Source of the DNA: Candidatus Methanosphaera massiliense
GTDB taxonomy: Archaea; Methanobacteriota; Methanobacteria; Methanobacteriales; Methanobacteriaceae
NCBI RefSeq assembly: GCF_028890305.1
Contig: NZ_JARBXM010000001.1
Span: 1,406,501-1,470,500, forward strand
Direction of reading: 5' to 3'
Length of the DNA: 64,000 nt
Shown: piece by piece, positions 35,160 to 45,753 of the stretch
Layout of the letters: every line of letters starts with the position of its first letter
Numbering within the stretch: position 1 is the first letter of the stretch
Program-made: the position numbers and the translations under genes
Notes under the pieces: model-generated
Seen by the model: the letters and a program-made list of their open reading frames with translations, nothing else
Database searches by the model: none
Told to the model about the DNA's origin: nothing

Positions 35160-35918
35160 TTAAATTTTTGTGTTGTGTACATGGTTACACATGCATCTTT
35201 CCTTACTATATGGCTGTCCAGAGATATCCCAGTCAATCATGTCATAATTTTTAAACACGTCCTTGACAACATCCCTAATTTCCATCATTGCAAGACCAAA
35301 ATAATTATGACCCCTGTATTTACCATCATCTTCGATAATACCAAATTCCAGGTTATCACTCTTAAATAAGATAGGATGGTCACCAGTTTTTATTAATTCC
35401 TTAGTAAAATTAATATCTGCTATAATCTTATAATATAATGCATTAAGATAAACTGTATACTTTAATTCATCCCATACAACTGATGGTTTATCACGGAAAT
35501 CCTCTTCTGATAATTCAATAATCTCCTTAACAGAGGAATAGGTACCAGTGCCTATATGAATATGGTAGGAAGTATCCTTATATATTGTATCATACATGAA
35601 AATATTTTCACCAGCAGTATTAACATCCAGATCATATTTGGGCCTACCATCTTCACTCCATAACTTAATGAATAATGGCTTGGATTTACTTGTAAGATAC
35701 TTAACTGTATCATCATTTAATGATTCTGACGGACTTATCTCAGATGCGAATGTTGGAGCTACTGGGAATAACTTTTCATATTCTGTCCTGTTTTCCACTT
35801 GTTTATTATATTTAACAAGGTACTCTGCACCTGTGCCTGTCTTCCAGAAACTAGAATTTTGAGGGGTTGTCGGATATTTTATCCATGGAGGTGCTATATA
35901 TTTTCTATTATCTTGCAT
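35160..35918 (-). CDS. NADAR-like domain protein, function unknown
   Basis: 252 residues. The C-terminal part (about 160-235) reads ALYYKIIADINFTKELIKTGDHPILFKS ... GHNYFGLAMMEIRDVVKDVF, resembling NADAR/YbiA proteins (L..TG...IV..S .. G.N.LG..LMEVR), a family linked to ADP-ribose or riboflavin-intermediate metabolism. The N-terminal 130 residues (IAPPWIKYPTTPQNSSFWKTGTGAEYL ...) are not recognised. It sits between apgM and hom on the same strand. The family call is tentative. Confidence 0.55.
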   Translation of the reverse strand: MQDNRKYIAPPWIKYPTTPQNSSFWKTGTGAEYLVKYNKQVENRTEYEKLFPVAPTFASEISPSESLNDDTVKYLTSKSKPLFIKLWSEDGRPKYDLDVNTAGENIFMYDTIYKDTSYHIHIGTGTYSSVKEIIELSEEDFRDKPSVVWDELKYTVYLNALYYKIIADINFTKELIKTGDHPILFKSDNLEFGIIEDDGKYRGHNYFGLAMMEIRDVVKDVFKNYDMIDWDISGQPYSKERCMCNHVHNTKI

Positions 35919-36070
35919 AAGTTAATCAATTCCTTTTAAATCTTTTATTGTATCTGTATTTATTACGAGAGATTTATTTTAAATTCTTTTAAATTCCCGA
36001 GAAAAAGTAGTGAAAATTAGTTTTTAGTATATGATATAATAAAAAAATGTAGAAGCAGAATATAATACAT

Positions 36071-37102
36071 TTAATTTGTATTATATTTTCCTATACTAAT
36101 TATATCACTTAGTAATGCTGAAGCAGTTTCAATACTACCAGCACCAACACCTACAACTGTAACATCCTCTGATAAATCAGTTTTAAGTGTTATTACATTT
36201 AATGTACCGTTTACTGCAAATGGTGAACCTTCTTTTACTAACATTGGAGCAACAGTTAATTTACCATCATTTGCTTCTGCTACTAATTTAATTAAATATC
36301 CATCTTTAAGAGCAAGTTTAACTGCATTTGATGAAATATCTGAAATTCCATGTAGTGATACATCATCTAGTGTTACATCCCATCCCATTAAAGAGTTTGC
36401 TATGATAACAATTTTACATGCAGCATCTAATCCTTCTACATCCTGGTATGGATTTGTCTCTGCAATACCTAGCTCCTGTGCCTCTTTAAGTGTTGGCTCA
36501 TATTCTGTTCCTTCATTTGCCATACGTGATAGTATGTAATTAGTTGTACCATTTAATATACCTTGTACTGAATGAATTTTGTTACCTGCTAATGATTCTC
36601 TTGCTAGGTTAATAACAGGCATTGTTCCACCAACAGATGCTTCAAATCTGAATTTGATATTATTTTCACGTGCTGTGTCAATTAATGTTTTGAAATTTAA
36701 TGCTAATGGACCTTTGTTTGATGTTACAACATCCTTCTTATCATTCATAGCTTTAAGTATATGTGACTGAGTTGGTTCTCCATCTTCAATATTTGTAGGA
36801 GTTACTTCTACCAGACAATCATATTCTGCTTTGTCTAATACTGCAATACCATCAATATCACTTACACCATAATCAGGGTAATCTTTTATTTTTCCAGTTT
36901 CTTCTTTAGTATCTAAAGCTAGTTGTGGATCTAATCCATCAGGATTTATTGCAGCTCCTGATCTGTCAGATATAGCAGTAATCACTAAATCTAGATTATA
37001 TCTTTCAATTAATTCATCATGCTTCATCTGTACTACTTTTGCTAGTCCCTGTCCAACAGCTCCAAAACCAAGAATACATAATCTCATTTTATTTGAACTC
37101 AT
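36071..37102 (-). CDS. hom: Homoserine dehydrogenase
   Basis: 343 residues. N-terminal NAD(P)-binding motif [14 protein letters not shown], substrate/catalytic region [41 protein letters not shown] with the catalytic Lys and Asp residues. It reduces aspartate semialdehyde to homoserine for Thr and Met. No C-terminal ACT domain; a separate ACT protein is encoded just upstream. Start at ATG 37102 with GGGGAG upstream. Confidence 0.94.
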   Translation of the reverse strand: MSSNKMRLCILGFGAVGQGLAKVVQMKHDELIERYNLDLVITAISDRSGAAINPDGLDPQLALDTKEETGKIKDYPDYGVSDIDGIAVLDKAEYDCLVEVTPTNIEDGEPTQSHILKAMNDKKDVVTSNKGPLALNFKTLIDTARENNIKFRFEASVGGTMPVINLARESLAGNKIHSVQGILNGTTNYILSRMANEGTEYEPTLKEAQELGIAETNPYQDVEGLDAACKIVIIANSLMGWDVTLDDVSLHGISDISSNAVKLALKDGYLIKLVAEANDGKLTVAPMLVKEGSPFAVNGTLNVITLKTDLSEDVTVVGVGAGSIETASALLSDIISIGKYNTN

Positions 37103-37115
37103 CAAATTAACTCCC

Positions 37116-37604
37116 CTAGATTTCCTTAATTAATACTAAATCGTCTTCATCTGCAATTTCTTGTATTTGACGAATAGCTTCTAAGCGTTTATTATTCCTA
37201 GTTTCAATAACTACTTTACATACAGATTCTTTAAGGTCATTACCTATGTTAAGATCGACGCTAGAGATTTTAATGTTTTTTAGTTGGTCAATTTTATGCA
37301 CTGTATCCATCATGTTATTTGTTGAAATATTTCCTAATAGTAGGAATGTCTGTGTTTCCTTCTGTAATACACCATCTATCTCCACTATATCTATATTTTC
37401 TGCACGGATTACTTCAAGACCTCTTTTTAGTATATCACGTGATCCTTCTATTGTGAAGTGTACTGGTATTTTACCATCAACGGTTCTATTATCATGTTCA
37501 TGTATAATAGTGGATACATTAGCACCTAACCCTGATAATGGTCGTAAAATATTAACTAATTGCCCAGGAGTATCTGGTAATTCTATTAATAATTTTAGTC
37601 TCAT
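37116..37604 (-). CDS. ACT-domain regulatory protein
   Basis: 162 residues with two ACT-like halves: [38 protein letters not shown] (1-75) and [32 protein letters not shown] (88-160). Such proteins bind amino acids; next to hom it probably senses an aspartate-family product. The start ATG 37604 overlaps the stop of gatC by 4 nt (ATGA), indicating translational coupling; an upstream ATG at 37613 is less likely. Confidence 0.88.
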   Translation of the reverse strand: MRLKLLIELPDTPGQLVNILRPLSGLGANVSTIIHEHDNRTVDGKIPVHFTIEGSRDILKRGLEVIRAENIDIVEIDGVLQKETQTFLLLGNISTNNMMDTVHKIDQLKNIKISSVDLNIGNDLKESVCKVVIETRNNKRLEAIRQIQEIADEDDLVLIKEI

Positions 37605-37816
37605 TTTGTCCATTTCCCCTTCTCGGCTATTACACTGCCCTGTTTATCAACGTGAGCGTTACGTAAGATTTTTTCAGGATTTTTTTCTACTTTTTCATCT
37701 TCTCGTGTTCTGTTTAGATTATCTACCATGTATTGTGTTTCTTCTAAATCTGGTATTTGATCTAATACATCTGAGAACTTTTTCAATATATTTTCTGCTT
37801 CTTTTTCTATTTCCAT
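37601..37816 (-). CDS. gatC: GatC-family amidotransferase subunit
   Basis: 71 residues: MEIEKEAENILKKFSDVLDQIPDLEETQYMVDNLNRTREDE ... NPEKILRNAHVDKQGSVIAEKGKW, the short archaeal GatC pattern (helical N-terminus, then R-x-D, ILRNA, KG-x-W). GatC stabilises GatA/GatB, which amidate Asp-tRNA(Asn) to Asn-tRNA(Asn). GatA and GatB are not in this window. The gene overlaps the ACT gene by 4 nt. Confidence 0.8.
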   Translation of the reverse strand: MEIEKEAENILKKFSDVLDQIPDLEETQYMVDNLNRTREDEKVEKNPEKILRNAHVDKQGSVIAEKGKWTK

Positions 37817-37921
37817 ACATAATGCTCCTTTGTATTTTTTTAGTGTTATTATTAATATACGCTATTGTTATTTATTATATTTATTTTAATTTAAATAGAT
37901 TTATATAATATAGCTTCTATT

Positions 37922-39349
37922 TTATTTAATTATACTCTTGTAGGGTTCTTTTTTAATAATTTTTTTTCTGATTATTTTATCAATTCCTGTACCATATTGT
38001 GCCGCCTTTTTAGGCCTGTATGCTATCTGTTCTGGTACACCGATTTCATATGCTGCATCTCTAAGTATATGTTTTCGCATGTTATCCTCTGCTGAATCTA
38101 AGAGGTACTTTACTGGCATGTGCAGTGCTGTGTTTATCACCTTCTTGTCAAGAAATGGTACTCTTAGTTCTACTGAGTTACTCATTGTTGCCTTATCATC
38201 TCTTTCTAAGTTAACATCATAGATATTGTTAAGGTCATGTTCTAGTTCTTTGATTAGTTCGTCTTGCTGGCTGTATTTTTTCTTGTATCTATTGTATCCG
38301 GCAAATAATTCATCTGCTCCTTGTCCTGATAATATGACTTTATGATTATTTTCATGTGCTAGCTGTGATGTTAGCTTAATTGTCATGCCAACCCCTATTT
38401 TCATAAGATTCTTGTCTTCAATTGTATCTATTGTAGGACAGAATTCATCTAACACCACGTCCTTATCAATTATCCTAGTTACTATAGGTAAATCTATATT
38501 TGATGCTGTTTTTCTTGCTACTTTTAAGTCCTGACTATTTTCAGTGCCAATAGTATACAATGTAGTGTCAACATCATACTGTTTTAGTATAGTAGCAATC
38601 AGTGTACTGTCTACACCGCCAGAAAATAATAATGCCACATCATCCAGGTCATCTACACGTTTAAGAACAGCTTCTATTATTGCTTCCTTTAAAGATTCCT
38701 TAGCATAATCATAATCTGTGTATGGCTCCGCATGCTTCCATTGTGAGCGTACCTCCACTATATCATCATTATATATCATACAGGTAGGCTTAAGATTATA
38801 AATACTAGTCATGCCAATTTCCTTTAATGCCTTCTGTTCAGATGCAAATGCAAATGTATTATCATCATATGCATAGTATACTGGTTTAACACCAACACAA
38901 TCACGGATAACAATATAATCCGCGCCATCCGTAATACAAAAAGCATAATCACCATCAAAGAAGGGTATAGCTCTTAAAACAGCGTCCTTTAAATCATCAT
39001 CATAGAAGTGTTCAATAACCTTTAAGATAATCTCACAATCAGAGTTAGTTTTTAGATTAGTTAAATTAAATTCATCAATCAGATTCTTATAATTATATAA
39101 TTCAGCATTGGATACTAATACCAGATTGCTGGCAACAATAGGCTGTAATTCATTTGTACCTACAATTGATAATAAATTATGTCCAATCATAAAATCCGAG
39201 TCATTAATATCATCTACCTGACTATTATATGCTATCCGGGTACCTGAATAAACGCCCTTTCCATCAGGTCCTCTGTGGGATAAAACATCTAGCATACATA
39301 GTAATCTGTCTTTAACATTTACTCCATTAATACCAGCAATTGAACACAT
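37922..39349 (-). CDS. asnB: Asparagine synthetase, glutamine-hydrolysing
   Basis: 475 residues. The N-terminal Ntn glutaminase domain begins MCSIAGINGV with nucleophile Cys2, and SHRGPDG follows. The C-terminal synthetase domain has the PP-loop LLFSGGVDSTL (about 241-247), GQGADELFAGYNRYKK and NSVELRVPFLD. It makes Asn from Asp with Gln and ATP. It is about 50-100 residues shorter than bacterial AsnB. On the same strand as, and 105 nt before, the gatC-ACT-hom unit. Confidence 0.93.
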   Translation of the reverse strand: MCSIAGINGVNVKDRLLCMLDVLSHRGPDGKGVYSGTRIAYNSQVDDINDSDFMIGHNLLSIVGTNELQPIVASNLVLVSNAELYNYKNLIDEFNLTNLKTNSDCEIILKVIEHFYDDDLKDAVLRAIPFFDGDYAFCITDGADYIVIRDCVGVKPVYYAYDDNTFAFASEQKALKEIGMTSIYNLKPTCMIYNDDIVEVRSQWKHAEPYTDYDYAKESLKEAIIEAVLKRVDDLDDVALLFSGGVDSTLIATILKQYDVDTTLYTIGTENSQDLKVARKTASNIDLPIVTRIIDKDVVLDEFCPTIDTIEDKNLMKIGVGMTIKLTSQLAHENNHKVILSGQGADELFAGYNRYKKKYSQQDELIKELEHDLNNIYDVNLERDDKATMSNSVELRVPFLDKKVINTALHMPVKYLLDSAEDNMRKHILRDAAYEIGVPEQIAYRPKKAAQYGTGIDKIIRKKIIKKEPYKSIIK

Positions 39350-39432
39350 AAAAATATTACCCTAAATAGATTCTATTAAAAAAAGTTTTATTATGGGTGG
39401 TTATAGTAATTTAGATAAAATAAATAATTAAT

Positions 39433-39705
39433 TTATAAATAATTTAAAAGCATGATCCAAACTACTAACCACATGAAATAAAATGGTAATATACCATTAG
39501 TAATCCATGATCCTAATGATATCTTTTCTCTTCCGTATTTACTTTCAGCCAGTTTACCTAATAAGTATACAATTACAATAGATATTAGTACACCTAACAT
39601 TTCATTAGTTATAGGTAATACTCCTGTACTGAAAGCATATGATATGATTCCTGCTACAATTCCGCCTATGATATGTTCATAGGACATTATACTTACTTCA
39701 TCCAT
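39433..39705 (-). CDS. Small membrane protein, unknown function
   Basis: 90 residues with three hydrophobic segments (about 10-27, 34-50, 65-88) separated by a basic loop (KLAESKYGREK). ATG 39705 gives MDEVSIMSYEHIIGG; the internal MSYEHIIGGIVAG is an equally plausible start. No strong ribosome-binding site. It is probably a Methanobacteriales-restricted family, but I do not recognise it with certainty. Confidence 0.6.
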   Translation of the reverse strand: MDEVSIMSYEHIIGGIVAGIISYAFSTGVLPITNEMLGVLISIVIVYLLGKLAESKYGREKISLGSWITNGILPFYFMWLVVWIMLLNYL

Positions 39706-39835
39706 TATATCAACGTCTTTATATTATTCCCTAAATCAGATTATATATAGATTTCTATAATATTATTAATATACTTTATTCTATTAACAGAAAACTGACA
39801 GTAGTATAATAATTCAATAGATAACAATAATTTAA

Positions 39836-42800
39836 CTATTTTCTAATCAAATGACGCCTATAAATGTCTAAGTACTCATCAGCCATCTGTTCTGTAGATT
39901 TAAACTGTATTTCCTGTATTTCACGGGCAACCTTCAAGTAATTATCATAATCATCAAAAATACTGATTATCTGATGATATGCTTTCTCCGGATTACCTGA
40001 AATTAGGAAACCACCACCATTAGCATGAATTCTCTCACCTAATGCACCAATATCCATCGATACAACTGGAACACCACAGCTCCATGATTCAGATAAAGTA
40101 TGACAGTATGTTTCAGGCCATATTGAGAATATACCAATTAAATGTGGATTAATCTCATATACTAACCTGCAAAACTCACTTCTTTTATATGGTCCATGAA
40201 GTACACCCACCTCTTCTAGATGATAATCCGGATTAACATTACCTATAAAGTGTAATTCCAGCTTATTATTTACATCAAACTTTTTCATAGCTTTAATAAA
40301 TAATCCGCCCTTACTTGCACTAATATTACCTGGAATAACAATTCGTATAGGTTCCTCACTATCAAGTGGTGGTATAATCTTATCCACATTATCAGGTGTT
40401 TTTAAGTCACGTCCATGCTCTATAATATCAAACTCCTCATCACCTAATTGAGGATAGAATTCATTATAGATATCATATGCTGACTTGGATGTTGTTACAA
40501 AAGCTGAGCAACATGATAACATGTCACTAACATATTTTCTCCAAGTAGTGATGAACGGTTTTAGTAATGGAGCATCTAATCCCATTGTAATATTACATTG
40601 TCCTTCATAGGTATCTGTACTGGTTATTGGCGTACAGTGTCCTCCGCAGTAATTATTCTTGTCATCAATTAAGTTATGTGCCGGGCATACATAGTAGAAG
40701 TCATGGAATGATAATATTACTGGAATACCCATTGCCCGTGCAATGTATGGCATGTCAAATGAGTGTCTTATAAGATGTCTTATATGAACTATGTCTATAT
40801 GCAATATTTTTAGGATATTGAAGTATATTATTGCAAACTCCTTAATTCGTGGATTTTTAATTGAATATTTTGACTTATAATTCCATGATGCTAACTGGAA
40901 TAGATGACCCTTAAATTCATCATCATTTCCCTCATCGCTACCAAAATCACTGTACTTATACAGTTTAAAGTCTTTTCTGCTAGCTGTAAGAAGGTAAACA
41001 TCCATTGTCTTATTAATATGCCTCATAAGATCTACACTAGTATATAATGTGCCGCCCTTTCCTTGGTGTATCACGTATAATATTCTCTTCCTATTATACT
41101 TATCTTTACAATCTGACTGTAGAGTATAGCCTATTTGTCTTCTTATATTAGCATATGAAGGTGATTTAACAAAATTATTTACTCGTTTCTTATATGATGG
41201 ATGTCGTTTTTTAACATAGTTTTTATGTTTATCTATTAATTTCTGTTTTTCTTCACCAAATGACACGTTACGATTATGATAAATGTATGTTGATGTATCT
41301 ACTACATTCTTCCATCCAGCATTTACTAGTCTCATACAGAAATCATTTTCTTCACCATAACCTTTACCATATAATAGGTCTAATGGTCCTACATCACGTA
41401 ATGCTTCCTGTTTAATATACATACAGAATCCATTACCTGTTGGAACATCAATAAGTACATTATCACTAATCTTCTCTACTATATTAGCTGTACCCTGTAT
41501 TCCTAATTCTTCATCAATGATATTATCCTTATTAATTACAGGTACAGAGAATGCTCCAGCATTATTAGATACAGGTGTCACTGTTGCTATCTTTGAATCA
41601 GAGTATGCTGCAAATTTCAGTTTCTGCAGCCATTTATATGTGACTATTGTATCACTGTTTAGCATCACAACATCCTTATCACCTGATATGCTAAATCCTA
41701 TGTTAATGTTTCTGACAAATCCCTGGTTTGACTGGTTATTCACAAAGAATACATTATCCTCTTTTGATAACTCTGTTAGTAATTGCTCTATTCTTGAATC
41801 AGTACTGCAGTCATTGATTAATACCAGTTCATATGGTAACAGTGTATATTTCTTCACTGATTCTATACATGCCTTTGTTTCCTCGTATGCATTGTATATT
41901 GGTATGATTATTAATGTCTTCCTCTGCATTTCATCAATTATAGGATCTAACTCCTTTGATGCATATTTTAATTCTAGTTTTGATTGTGTTTGATGCAGTA
42001 CTCTTTGGAAGTATTGATTTTTAAAGTAGAATATATCGCTTTTATCATATTGGAAGTTATTCTTCCAGCATACATAGTTGAAGCTTATCTGGTCTCTACG
42101 GCTATGATTTATTACTTCGTTATACCATTGTTCCATGATATTTATTACTTCTCTATCATGATGATTCCTGAAGAGTATTCCACTTGCTATTAATCCATTA
42201 TGTGCTGGCAGTCCTTCCTCTTTGTATTTCTGCACCTGTGAATCTATAATTTCTGGTGAATCCTTTTTGAGTCTTTTACATGCCTCTGCTTCATCATATA
42301 TACAGTTTCGTTCCTCGTGTTGGATTGCTAGTAGTTTTCCATGTTTATTGTATTTGTTAATGTAGTGTTTTATGTCACCTATAACATCAAAGTTGGAGTC
42401 TATCCATATTGTATAATCATAGTCTGCCAGGTATTTGTGTGGAAGTATTTTATAGTGTCTTGCCTTTCTTATTTCATCCAAGTCCAGATCTTCCATCATT
42501 CTAATCTGCCAGAAGTTTGATTTAAGTTCAGGGTTATCTGTATAGCATATGTAGTCAAAGTCCGGTTCTATTACTGTTGGCAGTATTAATTCATCATAGT
42601 TTCCGGTTACTGCCGTATATACTGCTACTTTCTTATCTGTGAAATCTATGAATTGTTTTTTCTGTTCTACTATGTCTTCGAATGAATCCTGCGGATTTAA
42701 TGTGTTTTCTATGACATCTAACAGTTCTTCATCCTTGAAGTATAATCCCTCGTATAATGTTTCTATTTCCATGTATGTGACTAGTTTCATGAATTCTGAT

Positions 42801-44581
42801 TGCTCTGTATGATCTGGCCTGTAGTAGTTGTAGAAGTGTCTTACATATAACATGTCTATTTTCAGGTTTACTAGGATGTTAAAGTAGAATGTTTTGAAGT
42901 CTTCTATCTGGTCTATTGCCCATTGTCTTACTGTGATGAATGTACCTATATGGTTATATATCTGTAGTGCTAGTTTATTTTCATCATAATCTATTGTTAG
43001 TATGTAACAGTAGTAGTGCCTAGACATTTCATAGAAGTTCTTATCCAGGTATGGTTCTGTATCATTCATACGTGTAACGTATAATATTCTCTCAGAATCC
43101 TTGTATGGCTTTATATGCTGTTTCATACGATTTAATGAGTTTTTTAGTTTATCTGAGTCAACAAATTCATCCCATAAATCATATACATCTGGATGTCTTT
43201 GTCTTATTATCTTCTTATTAGCCTGTTTTAGTTTTGCTGTTTTTTCTGTTGTGAATGAGGCATGGCGTCTATGATAAACAAATACTGATGTGTTACGTAT
43301 GTTTTTCCATCCTTTCTCTCTTGCCCTTGATGTGAAATCTGTTTCCTCACCATATCCCCTGCCAAATATTTCATCAAATAAGCCCACATCATCTATTGCC
43401 ACACGCTTAATAAATAGGCAGAATCCATTTCCTGTCGGACTTTGAATGTATTCCTCCTTTGAAAGCTTGTTTACTTGACGTGCATTTTTATCCAGATATA
43501 ATAAGTCATTGGTTTCTCCTAGCTCTTGCACTGCTATATCTGATGAGTTACTAATTGGTGTCACTGTTGCTATTCTACCATCACGGTATGCGGATAATAC
43601 TATCTGAGATAACCATCTAGGTGTTACTATTGTATCACTATTTAATAGCACTACATCTCCCGTTGATGCTTTTATACCCATGTTAATGTTTTTCACAAAT
43701 CCCTGGTTCTGCTTGTTTTGTATTATTCTGACAAATGGTATGTCCTCCACATAGTTTAGCAGTACATTTATTCGCGGATCTGTACTGCAGTCATTGATGA
43801 GTATTAATTCATAGTTTATATGCGTGTTTAATAGTACGCTTCTGATGCATTCCTTAGTTTCCTCGTATGCATTATATATCGGTATGATGATTGATACCTT
43901 GTCCTGTAAGTGGTTATAGATTTTATGTGATAGTATTCCATGGAAGCGTGTGTCAAAGTTATCTTTTACTTCTCCTGCGTATGGGTATGCCCTGTATGAT
44001 GCTGTATTTCCATATTCCAGGTAGTGATATAGCGGGTTTATTGTTATTTTATCCCCGGCTATGTTGTTTGTGTATTCCTTGGTGTTGAAGAATCTGGATG
44101 GATTTAATCCTTTTTCTGCACCTATTAATATGTAGTGTATTATTGGATCCATGTCTCCTATTGGTTCATCCAAGTTTTCTAGGTAGTAGTTAGTGTCAAA
44201 TAGTGTTGAATCATAGATTTTATTATAGTATCTTTGTATTTTTTCATTGTTTTTATATTCCTCGTGTTCATCGAAGTTTATTCTGTCATATCTATAGTTT
44301 CTTTTCTCGTCTATTCCGAGCTTTAAGAAGTGTATGAGCGGATTCATCTTTGATCTTTTCACATCAGGATATGCGTCCCGGTACCATTCCTGGCTAAAGT
44401 ATCTGCTTGTAGGACATAGTTCTGTTCTTCCATGTAGTAGGAAGTATTGAATTGGTATGTCTTTACTGGTTATGTTTGGATTATTGTTGTAGTAGTAGGT
44501 GCTGTCGAAGAATTTTGATTGTTTAAGCAGTTCATAATCCTCATAGTATGCATCATATACGTGAATGTTATCTTTTTCCAA
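39836..44581 (-). CDS. Multidomain glycosyltransferase (GT2 - DUF616 - GT2 - GT4)
   Basis: 1,581 residues, cytoplasmic. Residues 20-200 contain repeats of FD-x-x-YY-x-x-N ... NPLxHFLxLG type that often precede surface-glycan transferases. A first GT2 domain starts at 229 (VSIIIPIYNAYEETKECI ... NDCSTD), followed by a GT4-N-like segment (495-620). A DUF616 (TOD1/MUCI70-like) domain spans about 650-862 (VAVYTAVTGNYDEL ... WIDSNFD). A second GT2 domain starts near 888 with almost the same motif as the first, and a GT4-type domain runs from 1162 to the end (GNISASKGG, SESWSCGVPVVSMDIGALGE). It probably builds a surface polysaccharide or glycan on S-layer or adhesins. It appears to derive from a GT2-GT4 duplication. 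Confidence 0.88.
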   Translation of the reverse strand: MEKDNIHVYDAYYEDYELLKQSKFFDSTYYYNNNPNITSKDIPIQYFLLHGRTELCPTSRYFSQEWYRDAYPDVKRSKMNPLIHFLKLGIDEKRNYRYDRINFDEHEEYKNNEKIQRYYNKIYDSTLFDTNYYLENLDEPIGDMDPIIHYILIGAEKGLNPSRFFNTKEYTNNIAGDKITINPLYHYLEYGNTASYRAYPYAGEVKDNFDTRFHGILSHKIYNHLQDKVSIIIPIYNAYEETKECIRSVLLNTHINYELILINDCSTDPRINVLLNYVEDIPFVRIIQNKQNQGFVKNINMGIKASTGDVVLLNSDTIVTPRWLSQIVLSAYRDGRIATVTPISNSSDIAVQELGETNDLLYLDKNARQVNKLSKEEYIQSPTGNGFCLFIKRVAIDDVGLFDEIFGRGYGEETDFTSRAREKGWKNIRNTSVFVYHRRHASFTTEKTAKLKQANKKIIRQRHPDVYDLWDEFVDSDKLKNSLNRMKQHIKPYKDSERILYVTRMNDTEPYLDKNFYEMSRHYYCYILTIDYDENKLALQIYNHIGTFITVRQWAIDQIEDFKTFYFNILVNLKIDMLYVRHFYNYYRPDHTEQSEFMKLVTYMEIETLYEGLYFKDEELLDVIENTLNPQDSFEDIVEQKKQFIDFTDKKVAVYTAVTGNYDELILPTVIEPDFDYICYTDNPELKSNFWQIRMMEDLDLDEIRKARHYKILPHKYLADYDYTIWIDSNFDVIGDIKHYINKYNKHGKLLAIQHEERNCIYDEAEACKRLKKDSPEIIDSQVQKYKEEGLPAHNGLIASGILFRNHHDREVINIMEQWYNEVINHSRRDQISFNYVCWKNNFQYDKSDIFYFKNQYFQRVLHQTQSKLELKYASKELDPIIDEMQRKTLIIIPIYNAYEETKACIESVKKYTLLPYELVLINDCSTDSRIEQLLTELSKEDNVFFVNNQSNQGFVRNINIGFSISGDKDVVMLNSDTIVTYKWLQKLKFAAYSDSKIATVTPVSNNAGAFSVPVINKDNIIDEELGIQGTANIVEKISDNVLIDVPTGNGFCMYIKQEALRDVGPLDLLYGKGYGEENDFCMRLVNAGWKNVVDTSTYIYHNRNVSFGEEKQKLIDKHKNYVKKRHPSYKKRVNNFVKSPSYANIRRQIGYTLQSDCKDKYNRKRILYVIHQGKGGTLYTSVDLMRHINKTMDVYLLTASRKDFKLYKYSDFGSDEGNDDEFKGHLFQLASWNYKSKYSIKNPRIKEFAIIYFNILKILHIDIVHIRHLIRHSFDMPYIARAMGIPVILSFHDFYYVCPAHNLIDDKNNYCGGHCTPITSTDTYEGQCNITMGLDAPLLKPFITTWRKYVSDMLSCCSAFVTTSKSAYDIYNEFYPQLGDEEFDIIEHGRDLKTPDNVDKIIPPLDSEEPIRIVIPGNISASKGGLFIKAMKKFDVNNKLELHFIGNVNPDYHLEEVGVLHGPYKRSEFCRLVYEINPHLIGIFSIWPETYCHTLSESWSCGVPVVSMDIGALGERIHANGGGFLISGNPEKAYHQIISIFDDYDNYLKVAREIQEIQFKSTEQMADEYLDIYRRHLIRK

Positions 44582-44865
44582 ACTTTTACTCCCCTATATT
44601 AATTGTTATAATATCATAGAATTAAAAATTAAATATCCTTGTAATCATTGTTAATGTTAGATTTGTATTGTATCTTCATTAACTTGATTACTCTATTAGA
44701 GTTTTATTTTTTAGTCTAATAGTTTTATGTTAGTTTAATGTTTGTTAGAATCAGGATATAAAAATTATGTAATTAAGAAAAATAGTTGGTTTAAGTGTAA
44801 TATTATAAAATTAGCATAATAAGATTTAAAAAAAATAGGGAAATGAAGATAAAAACATGCTGTAT

Positions 44866-45753
44866 TTATTCATATGTTTTTTTATCCTTTAATCCCTCGA
44901 ATGGTTCTATGTGAATAATTATATCTATTACTTCTGGAAATTCCTTTTTAATAGCATCTTCACATTCATGGGATATTTTATGAGCCTCTGTTAAGCTTAA
45001 GTCATCATCTAATACTAGGTACATGTCCATAAATATTGCTGAATGTGTACCTCTTGAACGTACATTATGAACATCTCGAACTCCCTTAATATATGCTACA
45101 GTTTGTCTTACTTTATCCTCGGAGATTATTGATTTATCCATGAGAACATTAATATTTTTATATAATATTTCAATTCCAGCCTTTAATATGAGAATTGCTA
45201 CAAATATGGATAGTATTGGGTCAAGTATAACATAACCCATCTGTATAAATACTAAACCGATAATAATTACCAGTGTAGCAAGTGAATCACTCCTAGTATG
45301 CTTACTATCAGAAATCAATATGTCACTATTATATTCCTCACCCATTCTCTTTTCATATAATGACACAATATAATTTATAACAACAGTAGCCAGGAGTACA
45401 ATGTAACTTATCAGTGTTACACTAGGAATTCCAACACCATTGAATCTATCTATAGCTGATGTTATAATCTCATAACTTACAATCAATAATGATATTGCAA
45501 TAAGTATGGATGCAAATGTTTCAATCTTAGAATGACCATACCTGTGCTCTGAATCACCTGGCTTACAGGCTATCATCATAGCAACGATACCAATAATATT
45601 AGATACAGCATCGAATAATGAATCATATCCGTCTGCACTTATACTTAATATATTAGCATGATAACCATATCCCAGCTTAATAGCAGCTACAAATAAGTTA
45701 AAGAAGAATACTATAATTAATATTCTATTCACTTTTTTATAATAAGTCCCCAT
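44866..45753 (-). CDS. Cation diffusion facilitator (CDF) metal transporter
   Basis: 295 residues: six membrane segments, then a cytoplasmic ferredoxin-like domain (205-295). The metal-site residues lie in SADGYDSLFDAVSN (TM2) and DSKHTRSDSLATL (TM5). HRYGHSKIETFA is also typical. It exports Zn, Fe, Mn or similar divalent cations by proton antiport. ATG 45753 is preferred, with GGTGGTGA just upstream; ATG 45765 or GTG 45771 are alternatives. Monocistronic, divergent from rqcH. Confidence 0.9.
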   Translation of the reverse strand: MGTYYKKVNRILIIVFFFNLFVAAIKLGYGYHANILSISADGYDSLFDAVSNIIGIVAMMIACKPGDSEHRYGHSKIETFASILIAISLLIVSYEIITSAIDRFNGVGIPSVTLISYIVLLATVVINYIVSLYEKRMGEEYNSDILISDSKHTRSDSLATLVIIIGLVFIQMGYVILDPILSIFVAILILKAGIEILYKNINVLMDKSIISEDKVRQTVAYIKGVRDVHNVRSRGTHSAIFMDMYLVLDDDLSLTEAHKISHECEDAIKKEFPEVIDIIIHIEPFEGLKDKKTYE

